Below, piece by piece: positions 7,068 to 14,635 of a DNA stretch of 14,635 nucleotides. The position numbers and the translations under genes were made by a program. The stretch comes from Gemmatimonadota bacterium (GTDB taxonomy: Bacteria > Gemmatimonadota > Gemmatimonadetes > Gemmatimonadales > GWC2-71-9): assembly GCA_025361465.1 (NCBI GenBank), contig JANYAG010000184.1, positions 1 through 14,635 of the forward strand, written 5' to 3'. A model generated the notes under the pieces. That model did no database searches. It had not been told where the DNA came from and saw only the letters and a list, made by a program, of their open reading frames with translations. The stretch's first letter is position 1. Every line of letters starts with the position of its first letter.

Positions 7068-10000
7068 TCAGGCGGCGGGCAGTTCCACGGTCGCCTTTCG
7101 CTCGAGCTTCCCCCAACCCACCAGTCCGCCCCGCAATGCCGCGACCAGCGAGCGCAGGACCACCCAGTACATGACCTGTCGGTAGGCAAACCGCTGAATG
7201 AACACCAGCCAGGTCAGCCGCAGGTCTTCGCCCTCCTCCATCAGGAAGGCCAGCACGGCGGCCAACCAGTCGACGACCAGAAAGACCGCGTACCACTGCA
7301 CGACATTCTCGAGCGCCACCAGCTGATAGGTCGCTCCGTGCGCCCGATCCATCAGGGTGATGAAGATCAGGCTCCAGATGAAGAAGAGGTCCGCCAGCGG
7401 TGCGATGGCGGAGAACCCGACCTGAAAGAGCCAGACGTTGGGAAGCGCGATGAAGCCGAGGGTACCGGCCTTGGGCCGGAAGAGGAGATCCCGGTGCTTC
7501 CAGGCACACTGCATCGTGCCGAAGGCCCAGCGGAAGCGCTGCTTTGCCAGTCCACCGAAGGTGTCGGGGGCCTCCGTCCAGGCGACGGCATGGTCGGCGT
7601 AGGCGACGCGGTGCCCGCGGCGGCCGATCGCGAGCGTGAGGTCCTGATCTTCGGCCAGGGTGGCTCCAGAGAACCCGCCGGCCTCCAGCACCAGGGACTT
7701 CCGCCATGCCCCGACCGCGCCGGGCACCACCATGATGCAGTCAAGCATGGCGAACGCACGCCGGTCCAGGTTCTGCGAGGTGATGTACTCGAGCGCCTGC
7801 CAGCGGGTGACCAGGTTGATGCGGTTGCCCACCTTGGCATTGCCGGCCACCGCGCCGACGTGGGGATCCGCCAGTGGGGCGACGAGATGGGCCACGGTGT
7901 CGATCTCGAACTGGGTGTCGGCGTCGAGACAGATGACGATCTCGCCGGTGGCGGCGGCGATCCCGGTATTGAGGGCGCTTGCCTTGCCACCGTTCGGCCG
8001 GGTGAGCACGCGGACCCGCGGGTGACTGCCGAATGCGTCGAGCGCGACCTGATAGGTGGCGTCGGGCGAACCGTCGTCCACGATGACGATCTCGATCGGG
8101 CCGGCATACTCCTGCGCCAGCAGGGATTCGACGGTCGCGACAATGACGTTCTCTTCCCGGAATGCCGGGACGATCACGCTCACCGCGGGCAACGACTGTG
8201 GCATCACGGGCCGGCGACGGAAGCGCTGGACGGCGGCGAGGCCGAGAATGAACACCAGCCGTCCCATGCCGAGGGCAATCGCGGCGAAGAAGACGGAATA
8301 CAGGGCGCGCTCCAGCCCACCGATCGAGGTGAACAGGAAGAGCTCGATCCGTCGCGTCAACTCGGCATTGGGTGGAACCGCCGGCATCAGCGCGCGCGGG
8401 GGAAGGCCGGCCAGGGTGGCAAGGGAGACGATGGTGTCACCTTCGGCCCTGAGCGAGTCGATCAGCCGACCGAGGACTGCGACGGTCGAATCACGGTTGC
8501 CGCCGCCGTCATGCAGGAGCACGACGTTCCCGCGCCACCGGTTCTCCATCACGTGGCCAAAGATCGAATCGGTGCTGATCTCCTTTCGCCAATCCTGAGC
8601 ATCCACCCGGGTCCCGACGGAGAGGTACCCCAAGGAGGTGGCGAGCTCGATCGGCTCGAGTTCGTCGAGCGTCGTCGGCTCCGCATCGCCGAAATAGGGC
8701 GGCCGGAACAGGATCGTGCGCTGGTCGAGCACCGCTTCGAGCATGCGCGCCGACAGGTCAATCTCCAGCTTGGACCGCCAGCGCGACGTGAGCCACAGGT
8801 TCGGGTGGGTGAAGGTGTGATTGCCGACCTCGTGGCCTTCCCGAACGATGCGGCGCGTGACTTCGGGATGGGCCAGGACGTGCGCCCCGATGACGAAGAA
8901 GGTCGCCGGTGCCCCCCGTGACCGAAGGGTGTCAAGAATCATCGGGGTCCAGTGCCCATCAGGTCCGTCGTCGAACGTCAGCGCCACCTTGTGTTCGGTC
9001 CGCCCGGTGCGTTCGACGATCCACGGCAGCGGTAGCTGGTCGAACCGCTCCCCATTGAGCTTGCCAGCGGGATCGAAGAACACCTCGCGGTGACCCAGCT
9101 TCGGGGTTGAGCGGATGACGATCAGTTCACCCCGGCCGCGCAATTGTACGTCGTAGCCCGGCTCGAGGATCGCGAGTGAATCGGGCGAGAGCAACTCACC
9201 GTGTCGGCCGAGCGCGTTCCAGATCGAAGGATCCTCGCTGCCGAGGCGCCAGATCGCATGCCCGTTGATTCCCAGGGCCCGGGCCTGGCTGATCTGGTCG
9301 TACGTGGGGACCGCATCGATATACCAGACGAAATGATCCACCGAATCGGCGTCCGTCCAGTAGCCATACGGGGTCTTCGAGATTGAGTCGAACCCGGCCG
9401 TCCCGTTGTTGTTGCGGACGGAGTCCCAGGCCTCCTGCACCGTCACCTCCAGCCCCTGGGCCTTCGCACCGGCATCGTTCCAATCGTAGCCGTAGGCCGC
9501 GATCCCGGCGATGAGCTTGGACGGCGGCACCGAGCTGAGGACGTTGCGCAACTGTTCGACGTACCAGTCCCGCGAGGCCACCGGCCCGGGATCACCGTGG
9601 CCGGAATGCTCATCATACGCCATCAGGATGAGGCGATCCGATCGCGCGGCGAATCGCCGCACCCAGCTGGTGTCGAGCGATGGTTCGATCGCGGCGGTAA
9701 TCAGCGATCCCGGTCCCAGCGCGCGACGCAGGTCGCCCAGGAATCGCTCGAAGTTCCCGAGCGCATGGTCGGGGAGTTCCTCGAAGTCGAGGGTCACGCC
9801 GGCCAGCCGATACCCGGCAATCGTCCGCGCGATGCGCTGGGCCATCTGCACGCGGCGCGCGGGGTCGGCGAGGAGGAGCGCGGCGTGCGCCCCGGCGAAC
9901 TGGCGCCCGCTGTCGACATTGCTGACCATCATCAGCACTTTCGGTCGGCGATCGGCTGGCATCCCCTGCACCAGCTGTTGAACCTTCGGATCGACATGGA

Positions 10001-10466
10001 CCCGCAACGTATCGGCGTGCCGGTCGATAAACGCCCACTCGGCGATGATCCAGTCGAGCTGGTCCGCGTTTGCCCGGAGCGAGGTGAACGAGTTGTCGAC
10101 CCAGTTGACGTAGAAGCCCACCATCAGCGAATCACCCGTCCGCGGGCCGCTCTTCCTGAGCGGGGGTGCCACACGGGCACGCTGGCCGCGAGGGGAGGGC
10201 TGCTCCCGGAGGGATCGGAACAACTGGCTGCGTTCCTGGCGTCGCTGGCTCGCGCGCAGGCGCGACATCTCCACCTTGCCACCGCGGGGCGCCGCGCGGA
10301 AGGCGTCGGTCTGCTGCAAGGAGGGAGGCAGCATCGCGACGACAATCAGCAGCAGCATCGCCAGCGTGCTTCCGGCGCCGAGCAGCACGGCGCCCAGCCG
10401 GACGCGCTGCCATCGTCGCCCGCTGGGCTCGCTGAAGACAGGGTCAGTGCTGCGGTGGCGGCTCAT
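7068..10466 (-). CDS. Trimodular membrane protein: GH18-like hydrolase, NodB polysaccharide deacetylase, family 2 glycosyltransferase
   Basis: This 1132-residue protein appears able to make, deacetylate and cut an N-acetylglucosamine-type polysaccharide. After a cytosolic tail, a membrane segment (about 25-47) and an Arg-rich linker (55-110) comes a GH18-like domain (about 115-430) with GVTLDFEEL (E229, probable acid), MAYDEH and IWRLGSEDPSIW. A NodB (CE4) domain spans about 492-690: TFDDGPD (D499, D500), NHTFTH (H550, H554), RPPYF and LLHDGG. Membrane helices near 721-745 lead to a cytosolic GT2 domain with VDDGSPD, LDADT, AEDQDL and QRFRW (976-980), the processive-synthase set. C-terminal helices lie at about 1004-1040 and 1049-1077. 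The ATG at 10466 is preferred over the adjacent TTG because GAGG lies a few bases upstream. The fusion type is known in bacteria; the polymer (chitin-like, PNAG-like or other) is not determined. PgaB/PgaC is the two-protein analogue. It lies 73 bases after the GH127 gene. Confidence 0.92.
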   Translation of the reverse strand: MSRHRSTDPVFSEPSGRRWQRVRLGAVLLGAGSTLAMLLLIVVAMLPPSLQQTDAFRAAPRGGKVEMSRLRASQRRQERSQLFRSLREQPSPRGQRARVAPPLRKSGPRTGDSLMVGFYVNWVDNSFTSLRANADQLDWIIAEWAFIDRHADTLRVHVDPKVQQLVQGMPADRRPKVLMMVSNVDSGRQFAGAHAALLLADPARRVQMAQRIARTIAGYRLAGVTLDFEELPDHALGNFERFLGDLRRALGPGSLITAAIEPSLDTSWVRRFAARSDRLILMAYDEHSGHGDPGPVASRDWYVEQLRNVLSSVPPSKLIAGIAAYGYDWNDAGAKAQGLEVTVQEAWDSVRNNNGTAGFDSISKTPYGYWTDADSVDHFVWYIDAVPTYDQISQARALGINGHAIWRLGSEDPSIWNALGRHGELLSPDSLAILEPGYDVQLRGRGELIVIRSTPKLGHREVFFDPAGKLNGERFDQLPLPWIVERTGRTEHKVALTFDDGPDGHWTPMILDTLRSRGAPATFFVIGAHVLAHPEVTRRIVREGHEVGNHTFTHPNLWLTSRWRSKLEIDLSARMLEAVLDQRTILFRPPYFGDAEPTTLDELEPIELATSLGYLSVGTRVDAQDWRKEISTDSIFGHVMENRWRGNVVLLHDGGGNRDSTVAVLGRLIDSLRAEGDTIVSLATLAGLPPRALMPAVPPNAELTRRIELFLFTSIGGLERALYSVFFAAIALGMGRLVFILGLAAVQRFRRRPVMPQSLPAVSVIVPAFREENVIVATVESLLAQEYAGPIEIVIVDDGSPDATYQVALDAFGSHPRVRVLTRPNGGKASALNTGIAAATGEIVICLDADTQFEIDTVAHLVAPLADPHVGAVAGNAKVGNRINLVTRWQALEYITSQNLDRRAFAMLDCIMVVPGAVGAWRKSLVLEAGGFSGATLAEDQDLTLAIGRRGHRVAYADHAVAWTEAPDTFGGLAKQRFRWAFGTMQCAWKHRDLLFRPKAGTLGFIALPNVWLFQVGFSAIAPLADLFFIWSLIFITLMDRAHGATYQLVALENVVQWYAVFLVVDWLAAVLAFLMEEGEDLRLTWLVFIQRFAYRQVMYWVVLRSLVAALRGGLVGWGKLERKATVELPAA

Positions 10467-10539
10467 CAATCCTCGTCATGGGGGCGGGCGCAATCCTGCC
10501 CGGGCGCACTCCATTCTAAGGCCATTGGGCCGATGGCGA

Positions 10540-12582
10540 TCAGCGAACCCGCGGAAACTCCGTGATCCGGAGGTTGGTACAGCCATAGGGAATGAGCGCC
10601 ACCTGCTCCACCGGCTGTTCGGTTGCGGGCCGGTTGGGGTCCGCCCAGGCGGCGTCGTCCAGCGAGATCTCACCCGCCCAGCCGCCCTGAAGCGTCCAGT
10701 TCGGAAGTCGCCGGGCGCGAACCGTGGCCACCATGCCGGCACCTTCGGGAGAGAACGGCCGTGCGCCGACCGGCTGCTCGGTGAATCGCAGCCCGCCAGC
10801 GGGCCGCGCCGGATCGATGACCAGGCCGTAGTTCCACGGGGTCGTGGGCCGCACCTCGAAGTCGCCGTGCGGAAGCTCACGATGCGGCTTGTCGGTGTTC
10901 ACCCGTGTCCATTCCTCCCCGATGCGCAGCGAATACACCAGTGGCCCCCGTTCGATCGCCACGGCACCATTGTACCGCTGCGTGACGATCGGGCGCATGG
11001 GGAGGCGAACGGCAATGTCCGTCGCACCCGTCCATTCCCGGTCGATCCGGTGCATGGTGCCGCTGGCGACCCGCTCGGCGCGTGCGGAGCCGACCTGCAC
11101 CGTCGCACCCTCCGCCCACCCCGGGATCCGGACCGACAGCGGGAATCGTGTCGCGCGCTCGGCGGTCACCGTCAAGGTGACGGTCTCCCGGAAGGGGTAG
11201 TCGGTGTCCACGGCCACAGTCACCGGCACTCCATGCAGGGCCGTGTGCACCTGACACGGCGCGAGGGCCATCGCGGCGAGCCCGTCGTCCGGCGTCAGCA
11301 GCCAGAGGTGCGCCGCGAACTTCGGCCATCCCTGGTGCATGTTGGACGTGCAGCAGCCGAAGTTCGGCTCGAGGCCGAACAGGTTGGATTCCGGGCCGTT
11401 GGTGGACCAGCCGGCGGCGGGATTGATCGTGCACTGCGCCTGGTTGACCTGCTGGTCGTACTGGTGCGACCACATGTCCGGCGCAATGGCCGCGGGCAGC
11501 GCGTTGTAGGCCAGGCGTTCGAGGCGGTCGGCAAATGCGCCGTCGCCGAACACCGACGTGAGGTGCTCGAGGGAGTACATGTACTCCACCACCGCGCACA
11601 GTTCGCTCCCTTGCAGCGGGTTCTTCCCCGCCAGGCACTCATCCCCGCTGAACATCCCCGTCACCTGGCCGTGATACTGGTCGAGCAGCTCGATCATCCG
11701 TGTCGCAAAGGCGCGATCGGCGGGGCGCTGGTCAATTCGCCAGCTGAGCGCCGCGGCCTTGGTGGCCATGCCCATGTTCACCACGTGCTTGGTCCACTTC
11801 CATAACCCGTGCCTCGGCGTTGGGGCCCGGACATCGTCGGCGGCCATGACGGCCTCGAAGTCCACGCCCTGGGCGCGCAGCTTCCGGGCCAGCTCGAGCA
11901 GCCAGGGTTCGCCGGTGCGCTCGTAGGCATAGAGTGCCGGCACCAATCCCTCAAACCAGCGGAAGCGTCCCCAGCCGTACAGCGGGGTGGCGTCCAGTCC
12001 GTCCAGCATCGCTCGCATGCTGCGCAACGAGGATTGCAGCGCCCGATCGTCTCCGGTGGCATCGTGGTACTGTACCAGCACCTTGTTGATGAGCAGGATG
12101 GCCCACAGGTCGTACCGCCTGGTCACCGCATCAAGTGGATAGGGACCAAACCAGCCATCACTCCGCTGATGGGTGATGATGTAATTCACATGGGACGTGA
12201 TGCGGGTCTTGAGCGGCGCGTCGTCCAGCAGCCAGGCCAGCGGGATGGCACCATCGAGCCAGTAGGGCGCGCGCTCCCACCCTTCCGCCGTACCGCCGAA
12301 CCACTGGCTCTGCGCCACATCGGGCCAGAATTCGTCGAGGTGCCCGCTCAGGCCGTCGGCCTGGATGCGCATCTGGCGCAATAGCCACCCGGCAGGGCGG
12401 ACCGCGCCGAGCGGCAGCGGTTTGAACGCCGGTGGCGCGATCGATGCCGGAATCGCCCCCGGGGCAGTCCGCACCGGCCCCGTGGTAGCCGCCTGGAGCG
12501 TCTCCGCCGCGAGGGGGAGACCGCTGGCCGCCACGCCCGCGGCGACGCGGGCCAGGAACTGTCGCCGGTCAAACCTGGCCAC
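10540..12582 (-). CDS. Tat-exported GH127 (DUF1680) glycoside hydrolase, beta-L-arabinofuranosidase-like
   Basis: This 680-residue protein belongs to GH127, whose characterised members remove beta-L-arabinofuranose using a zinc-bound cysteine nucleophile. The N-terminus FDRRQFLARVAAGVAASGLPLA is a twin-arginine signal, so it acts outside the cytoplasm. The zinc/nucleophile set is present: E327 and C329 in GSELCAVVEY, then C410 and C411 in FGCCTSNMHQGW (the first Cys of the pair is the nucleophile in HypBA1). E315 in SGDECLAG is a candidate acid/base. An alpha/alpha-barrel-like N-terminal part precedes beta-rich C-terminal domains. The GTG start at 12582 is set by the signal peptide. It overlaps serC by 14 bases and lacks a strong ribosome site, suggesting translational coupling. 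No other arabinan gene is nearby and DUF1680 members vary in substrate, so the natural sugar is open. Confidence 0.87.
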   Translation of the reverse strand: MARFDRRQFLARVAAGVAASGLPLAAETLQAATTGPVRTAPGAIPASIAPPAFKPLPLGAVRPAGWLLRQMRIQADGLSGHLDEFWPDVAQSQWFGGTAEGWERAPYWLDGAIPLAWLLDDAPLKTRITSHVNYIITHQRSDGWFGPYPLDAVTRRYDLWAILLINKVLVQYHDATGDDRALQSSLRSMRAMLDGLDATPLYGWGRFRWFEGLVPALYAYERTGEPWLLELARKLRAQGVDFEAVMAADDVRAPTPRHGLWKWTKHVVNMGMATKAAALSWRIDQRPADRAFATRMIELLDQYHGQVTGMFSGDECLAGKNPLQGSELCAVVEYMYSLEHLTSVFGDGAFADRLERLAYNALPAAIAPDMWSHQYDQQVNQAQCTINPAAGWSTNGPESNLFGLEPNFGCCTSNMHQGWPKFAAHLWLLTPDDGLAAMALAPCQVHTALHGVPVTVAVDTDYPFRETVTLTVTAERATRFPLSVRIPGWAEGATVQVGSARAERVASGTMHRIDREWTGATDIAVRLPMRPIVTQRYNGAVAIERGPLVYSLRIGEEWTRVNTDKPHRELPHGDFEVRPTTPWNYGLVIDPARPAGGLRFTEQPVGARPFSPEGAGMVATVRARRLPNWTLQGGWAGEISLDDAAWADPNRPATEQPVEQVALIPYGCTNLRITEFPRVR

Positions 12583-13684
12583 TGGCCCCGGCGCGGACAG
12601 GGTTCGCCAACTCGAACTCCTTCATGAAATCGACCAGGGCGACGACGCTGCCGCGGGGACAGGCGTTGTAGACACTGGCGCGCATCCCGCCAGCCGAGCG
12701 GTGCCCCTTGAGTCCCGACAGCCCTCGCTTCCCGGCCTCGCCCAGGAACTTGGTGTCCAGTTCTTCGGTGGGGCAACGGAACACGATGTTCATCAGCGAC
12801 CGGCTGTCCGGATGCACAGGCGCCTGGAAGAGGGCACTCTGGTCCAGGAAGTCATACACCAGCTTGGCCTTCTCCGCGTTGCGCTCCGCCATGCCGGCCA
12901 AACCGCCGGTCTCGCGGATCCACTTCAGCACCAGGCCCACCATGTAGATGGCGAACGTTGGCGGTGTGTTGTAGAGCGAACGCTCCTTCAGGTAGGTGCG
13001 GTACTGCAGCATGGTCGGCAGGGCCGCGGGAGCTGCATCGGCCAGGTCAGCGCGCATGATCACCATGACAATGCCGGACGGGCCCAGGTTCTTCTGCGCC
13101 CCGGCATAGATGAGCCCGTACTTGCTGACGTCGATCGGCCGACTGAACATGTCGCTCGACGTGTCTGCCACCAGGGGCACCCCAAGAGGAACTGGTGGCT
13201 CGGTCTTCCACTGCGTGCCATAGATGGTGTTGTTGGTCGTGAGGTGCACGTACGCCGGTTTGGCAGAGTACGTGATCTCGGCCACGGCGGGAATCCTGGT
13301 GTACTTCGACCCCTCCCCCGATACGGCAACATGGGTCGTACCGAACTTCTGCGCCTCCTTCCAGGCCTTCTCGGCCCACACGCCGGTAAGCAGGTAGTCG
13401 GCCACCCCTCCAGCCGGCAGAAGGTTCATCGGCACCATCGCGAACTGTTGGGTGGCGCCTCCCTGGATGAAGAGCACCTTGTAGTTGTCGGGAATCCCGG
13501 CGAGTCGCCGCGCCTCGTCCTCTGCCTCCAGGATGATCTTGTCGAACACCTTGCCGCGGTGGCTGTGCTCGGCGATGCCGATGCCGCTGCCAGCGATGTT
13601 CCAGAGGTCCTGCTGGGCTTGCAGCAGCACTGGCTCGGGAAGCACACCCGGGCCGGCACCGAAATTGTGGCTGCGGTCTGTCAT
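12569..13684 (-). CDS. serC: Phosphoserine aminotransferase
   Basis: This PLP-dependent enzyme transfers an amino group from glutamate to 3-phosphohydroxypyruvate, giving phosphoserine; in many bacteria it also acts in pyridoxal phosphate synthesis. It has 371 residues, near the family length. The N-terminal HNFGAGPGVLPEPVL, the GGATQQFAMVPMNLL segment, VADTSSDMFSRPID and the PLP lysine K198 in YAGAQKNLGPSG are all typical; Lys198 is also the position in E. coli SerC. The C-terminal KGHRSAGGMRASVYNA matches the substrate-binding end. The ATG at 13684 is chosen because it begins the conserved MTDRSHNFGAGP; the frame runs about 60 codons further upstream without family similarity, overlapping serA. 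It follows serA with a 40-base gap and overlaps the GH127 start. AAGG 9 bases upstream is only a moderate ribosome site. Confidence 0.95.
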   Translation of the reverse strand: MTDRSHNFGAGPGVLPEPVLLQAQQDLWNIAGSGIGIAEHSHRGKVFDKIILEAEDEARRLAGIPDNYKVLFIQGGATQQFAMVPMNLLPAGGVADYLLTGVWAEKAWKEAQKFGTTHVAVSGEGSKYTRIPAVAEITYSAKPAYVHLTTNNTIYGTQWKTEPPVPLGVPLVADTSSDMFSRPIDVSKYGLIYAGAQKNLGPSGIVMVIMRADLADAAPAALPTMLQYRTYLKERSLYNTPPTFAIYMVGLVLKWIRETGGLAGMAERNAEKAKLVYDFLDQSALFQAPVHPDSRSLMNIVFRCPTEELDTKFLGEAGKRGLSGLKGHRSAGGMRASVYNACPRGSVVALVDFMKEFELANPVRAGASGQV

Positions 13685-13724
13685 GGAAGAGCGCCTTGGC
13701 GACGAGAAAGTAGTCCGAGTGTGG

Positions 13725-14635
13725 TCACAGCTTGCGGGCCTGCAGGTTGACACAGTTTGGCGCCGTTCCTGCCGTGCGGAATTCCGCCACGATCCTGACC
13801 ACATCCAGGGCAATCGCCATCTGTGCCTGATCGGTCGAAGCCCCGACGTGATGGGTTCCGTAGACACCCGGAGCGGCCAACAAGGCCGGCTTGAACTCTG
13901 CCTTCCCCGCCGAAGGCTCGCCCTGGTAGACGTCGAGGCCAGCGCGAATGCCGCGCTCCCGCACCGCCTGCTCCAGCGCGACTTCGTCTACCACGCTGCC
14001 GCGCGAAGCATTGATCAGATAGGCGCCCGGCTTCATCGCGGCGAGAAATTCGGCATTGACGAGGTGCTTGGTGTCGGCGCCGCCGGCCACATTGATCGAC
14101 ACGGCATCGGACAGCCGGGCCACCTCGAGCGGCGTTTCGCAGTAGCCGATGCCGAGGCGATCGGCGTCTTCGCGGGTCAGGTCGAGCGAGCACGCCACGA
14201 TCTTCATGCCGAAGGCCTGCGCCCGGCTGGCGACCTCGCGGCCGATCTGCCCGAACCCCACGATGCCGAGCGTCCGCCCGAACAACCCCCGGGCCTTCGA
14301 GTATTCCGACTTGAGCCATTCGCCGCGGCGAAGGTCCGCCACCTGGTCGGCAATCCGCCGATCGAGCGAGATCAGCAGGCCGAGGACGAGTTCCGCCACG
14401 GCGATGGAGTTCTTGCCGGGGCAGTTGGCGACGAAGATGCCCAGCCGGGTGGCGGCCGCAACATCAATGGTGTCGATGCCGGCGCCGGCGCGGATCACCA
14501 GCGCGAGCGACGGACCGGCAGCCAGGGCGGCTTCGCTGACCTTCTTGCCCCGAACGATCAGGATCTCCGGGACCACCTCCGTGATCGTCGCCGGGAGGTC
14601 CTCCGCCTTGACGTCGGGTCGGAGAATCAGGTTGC
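13725..14635 (-). CDS. serA: D-3-phosphoglycerate dehydrogenase, short form (5' end beyond window)
   Basis: This D-2-hydroxyacid dehydrogenase probably oxidises 3-phosphoglycerate to 3-phosphohydroxypyruvate with NAD, the first committed step of serine synthesis. About 302 residues are visible and the frame continues past the right edge. The Rossmann motif GIVGFGQIG lies at about 14267-14241. The catalytic Arg is in NASRGSVVDE (about 14003), the Glu in DVYQGEP (about 13919), and the His in THHVGAST (about 13850). The protein ends soon after the catalytic domain (NLQARKL), so it lacks the C-terminal ACT domain of feedback-regulated enzymes. Related hydroxyacid dehydrogenases share these motifs; the adjacent serC makes SerA the best call. 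Confidence 0.88.
   Translation of the reverse strand, partial: NLILRPDVKAEDLPATITEVVPEILIVRGKKVSEAALAAGPSLALVIRAGAGIDTIDVAAATRLGIFVANCPGKNSIAVAELVLGLLISLDRRIADQVADLRRGEWLKSEYSKARGLFGRTLGIVGFGQIGREVASRAQAFGMKIVACSLDLTREDADRLGIGYCETPLEVARLSDAVSINVAGGADTKHLVNAEFLAAMKPGAYLINASRGSVVDEVALEQAVRERGIRAGLDVYQGEPSAGKAEFKPALLAAPGVYGTHHVGASTDQAQMAIALDVVRIVAEFRTAGTAPNCVNLQARKL

Noticed and set aside
6157..7707. Minus-strand open frame of 516 codons spanning the DUF4097 gene
   Set aside because: It crosses a real plus-strand gene, a hairpin and part of the glycosyltransferase in another frame; it is a shadow.
7338..8921. Plus-strand open frame of 527 codons
   Set aside because: Antisense to the trimodular gene, whose GT2 and NodB motifs are intact.
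10511..10536. Small hairpin GGCC-ATTG-GGCC between GH127 and the trimodular gene
   Set aside because: A 4-base stem without a T-run in GC-rich DNA is expected by chance; not called a terminator or attenuator.
10276..11805. Plus-strand open frame of 509 codons
   Set aside because: Antisense to GH127, whose zinc/cysteine motifs are intact.
12365..13750. Plus-strand open frame of 461 codons
   Set aside because: Antisense to serC, which is unmistakable.

Overview
The window is dense, high-GC bacterial chromosome with almost no intergenic space (no gap above about 130 bases). The source is probably a Gemmatimonadota-type or similar Gram-negative soil bacterium. This is inferred from gene style: secreted proteins whose signal peptides end in AAQ or GVGQ, Tat-exported enzymes, an anti-sigma factor with a HDLWPAI motif, a DUF4097 protein and an outer-membrane-like protein. 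There is no rRNA or marker gene to prove it. I saw no tRNA, rRNA, CRISPR array, insertion sequence or phage gene.

Left part (1-3036). A minus-strand gene for a secreted, beta-barrel-like protein runs off the left edge. Divergent from it, across fewer than 50 bases, is a two-gene polyamine operon: aguB (N-carbamoylputrescine amidase) overlapping aguA (agmatine deiminase). Together these convert agmatine to putrescine.

Middle part (3112-7017). An ECF sigma factor overlaps its membrane-anchored anti-sigma factor. The pair converges on a minus-strand, Tat-exported amidase-signature enzyme carrying a Gly/Ala tandem-repeat insert. Divergent from the amidase is a secreted DUF4097 protein with seven NG-containing motifs. 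Its upstream region holds a TGAAAC-N17-CGTA sequence resembling SigW-type ECF promoters. A strong hairpin lies after this gene.

Right part (7068-14635), all minus strand: serA (5' end beyond the window), serC, a Tat-exported GH127 enzyme whose start overlaps the end of serC, and a 1132-residue membrane protein. That protein joins a GH18-like domain, a NodB polysaccharide deacetylase and a processive family 2 glycosyltransferase. The four genes are closely spaced and could form one transcript, mixing serine biosynthesis with extracellular carbohydrate chemistry.

I found no wholly new system. The observations most worth following are the single-chain polysaccharide machine, its unusual operon partners, and the possible link between an ECF sigma system and the DUF4097 gene.
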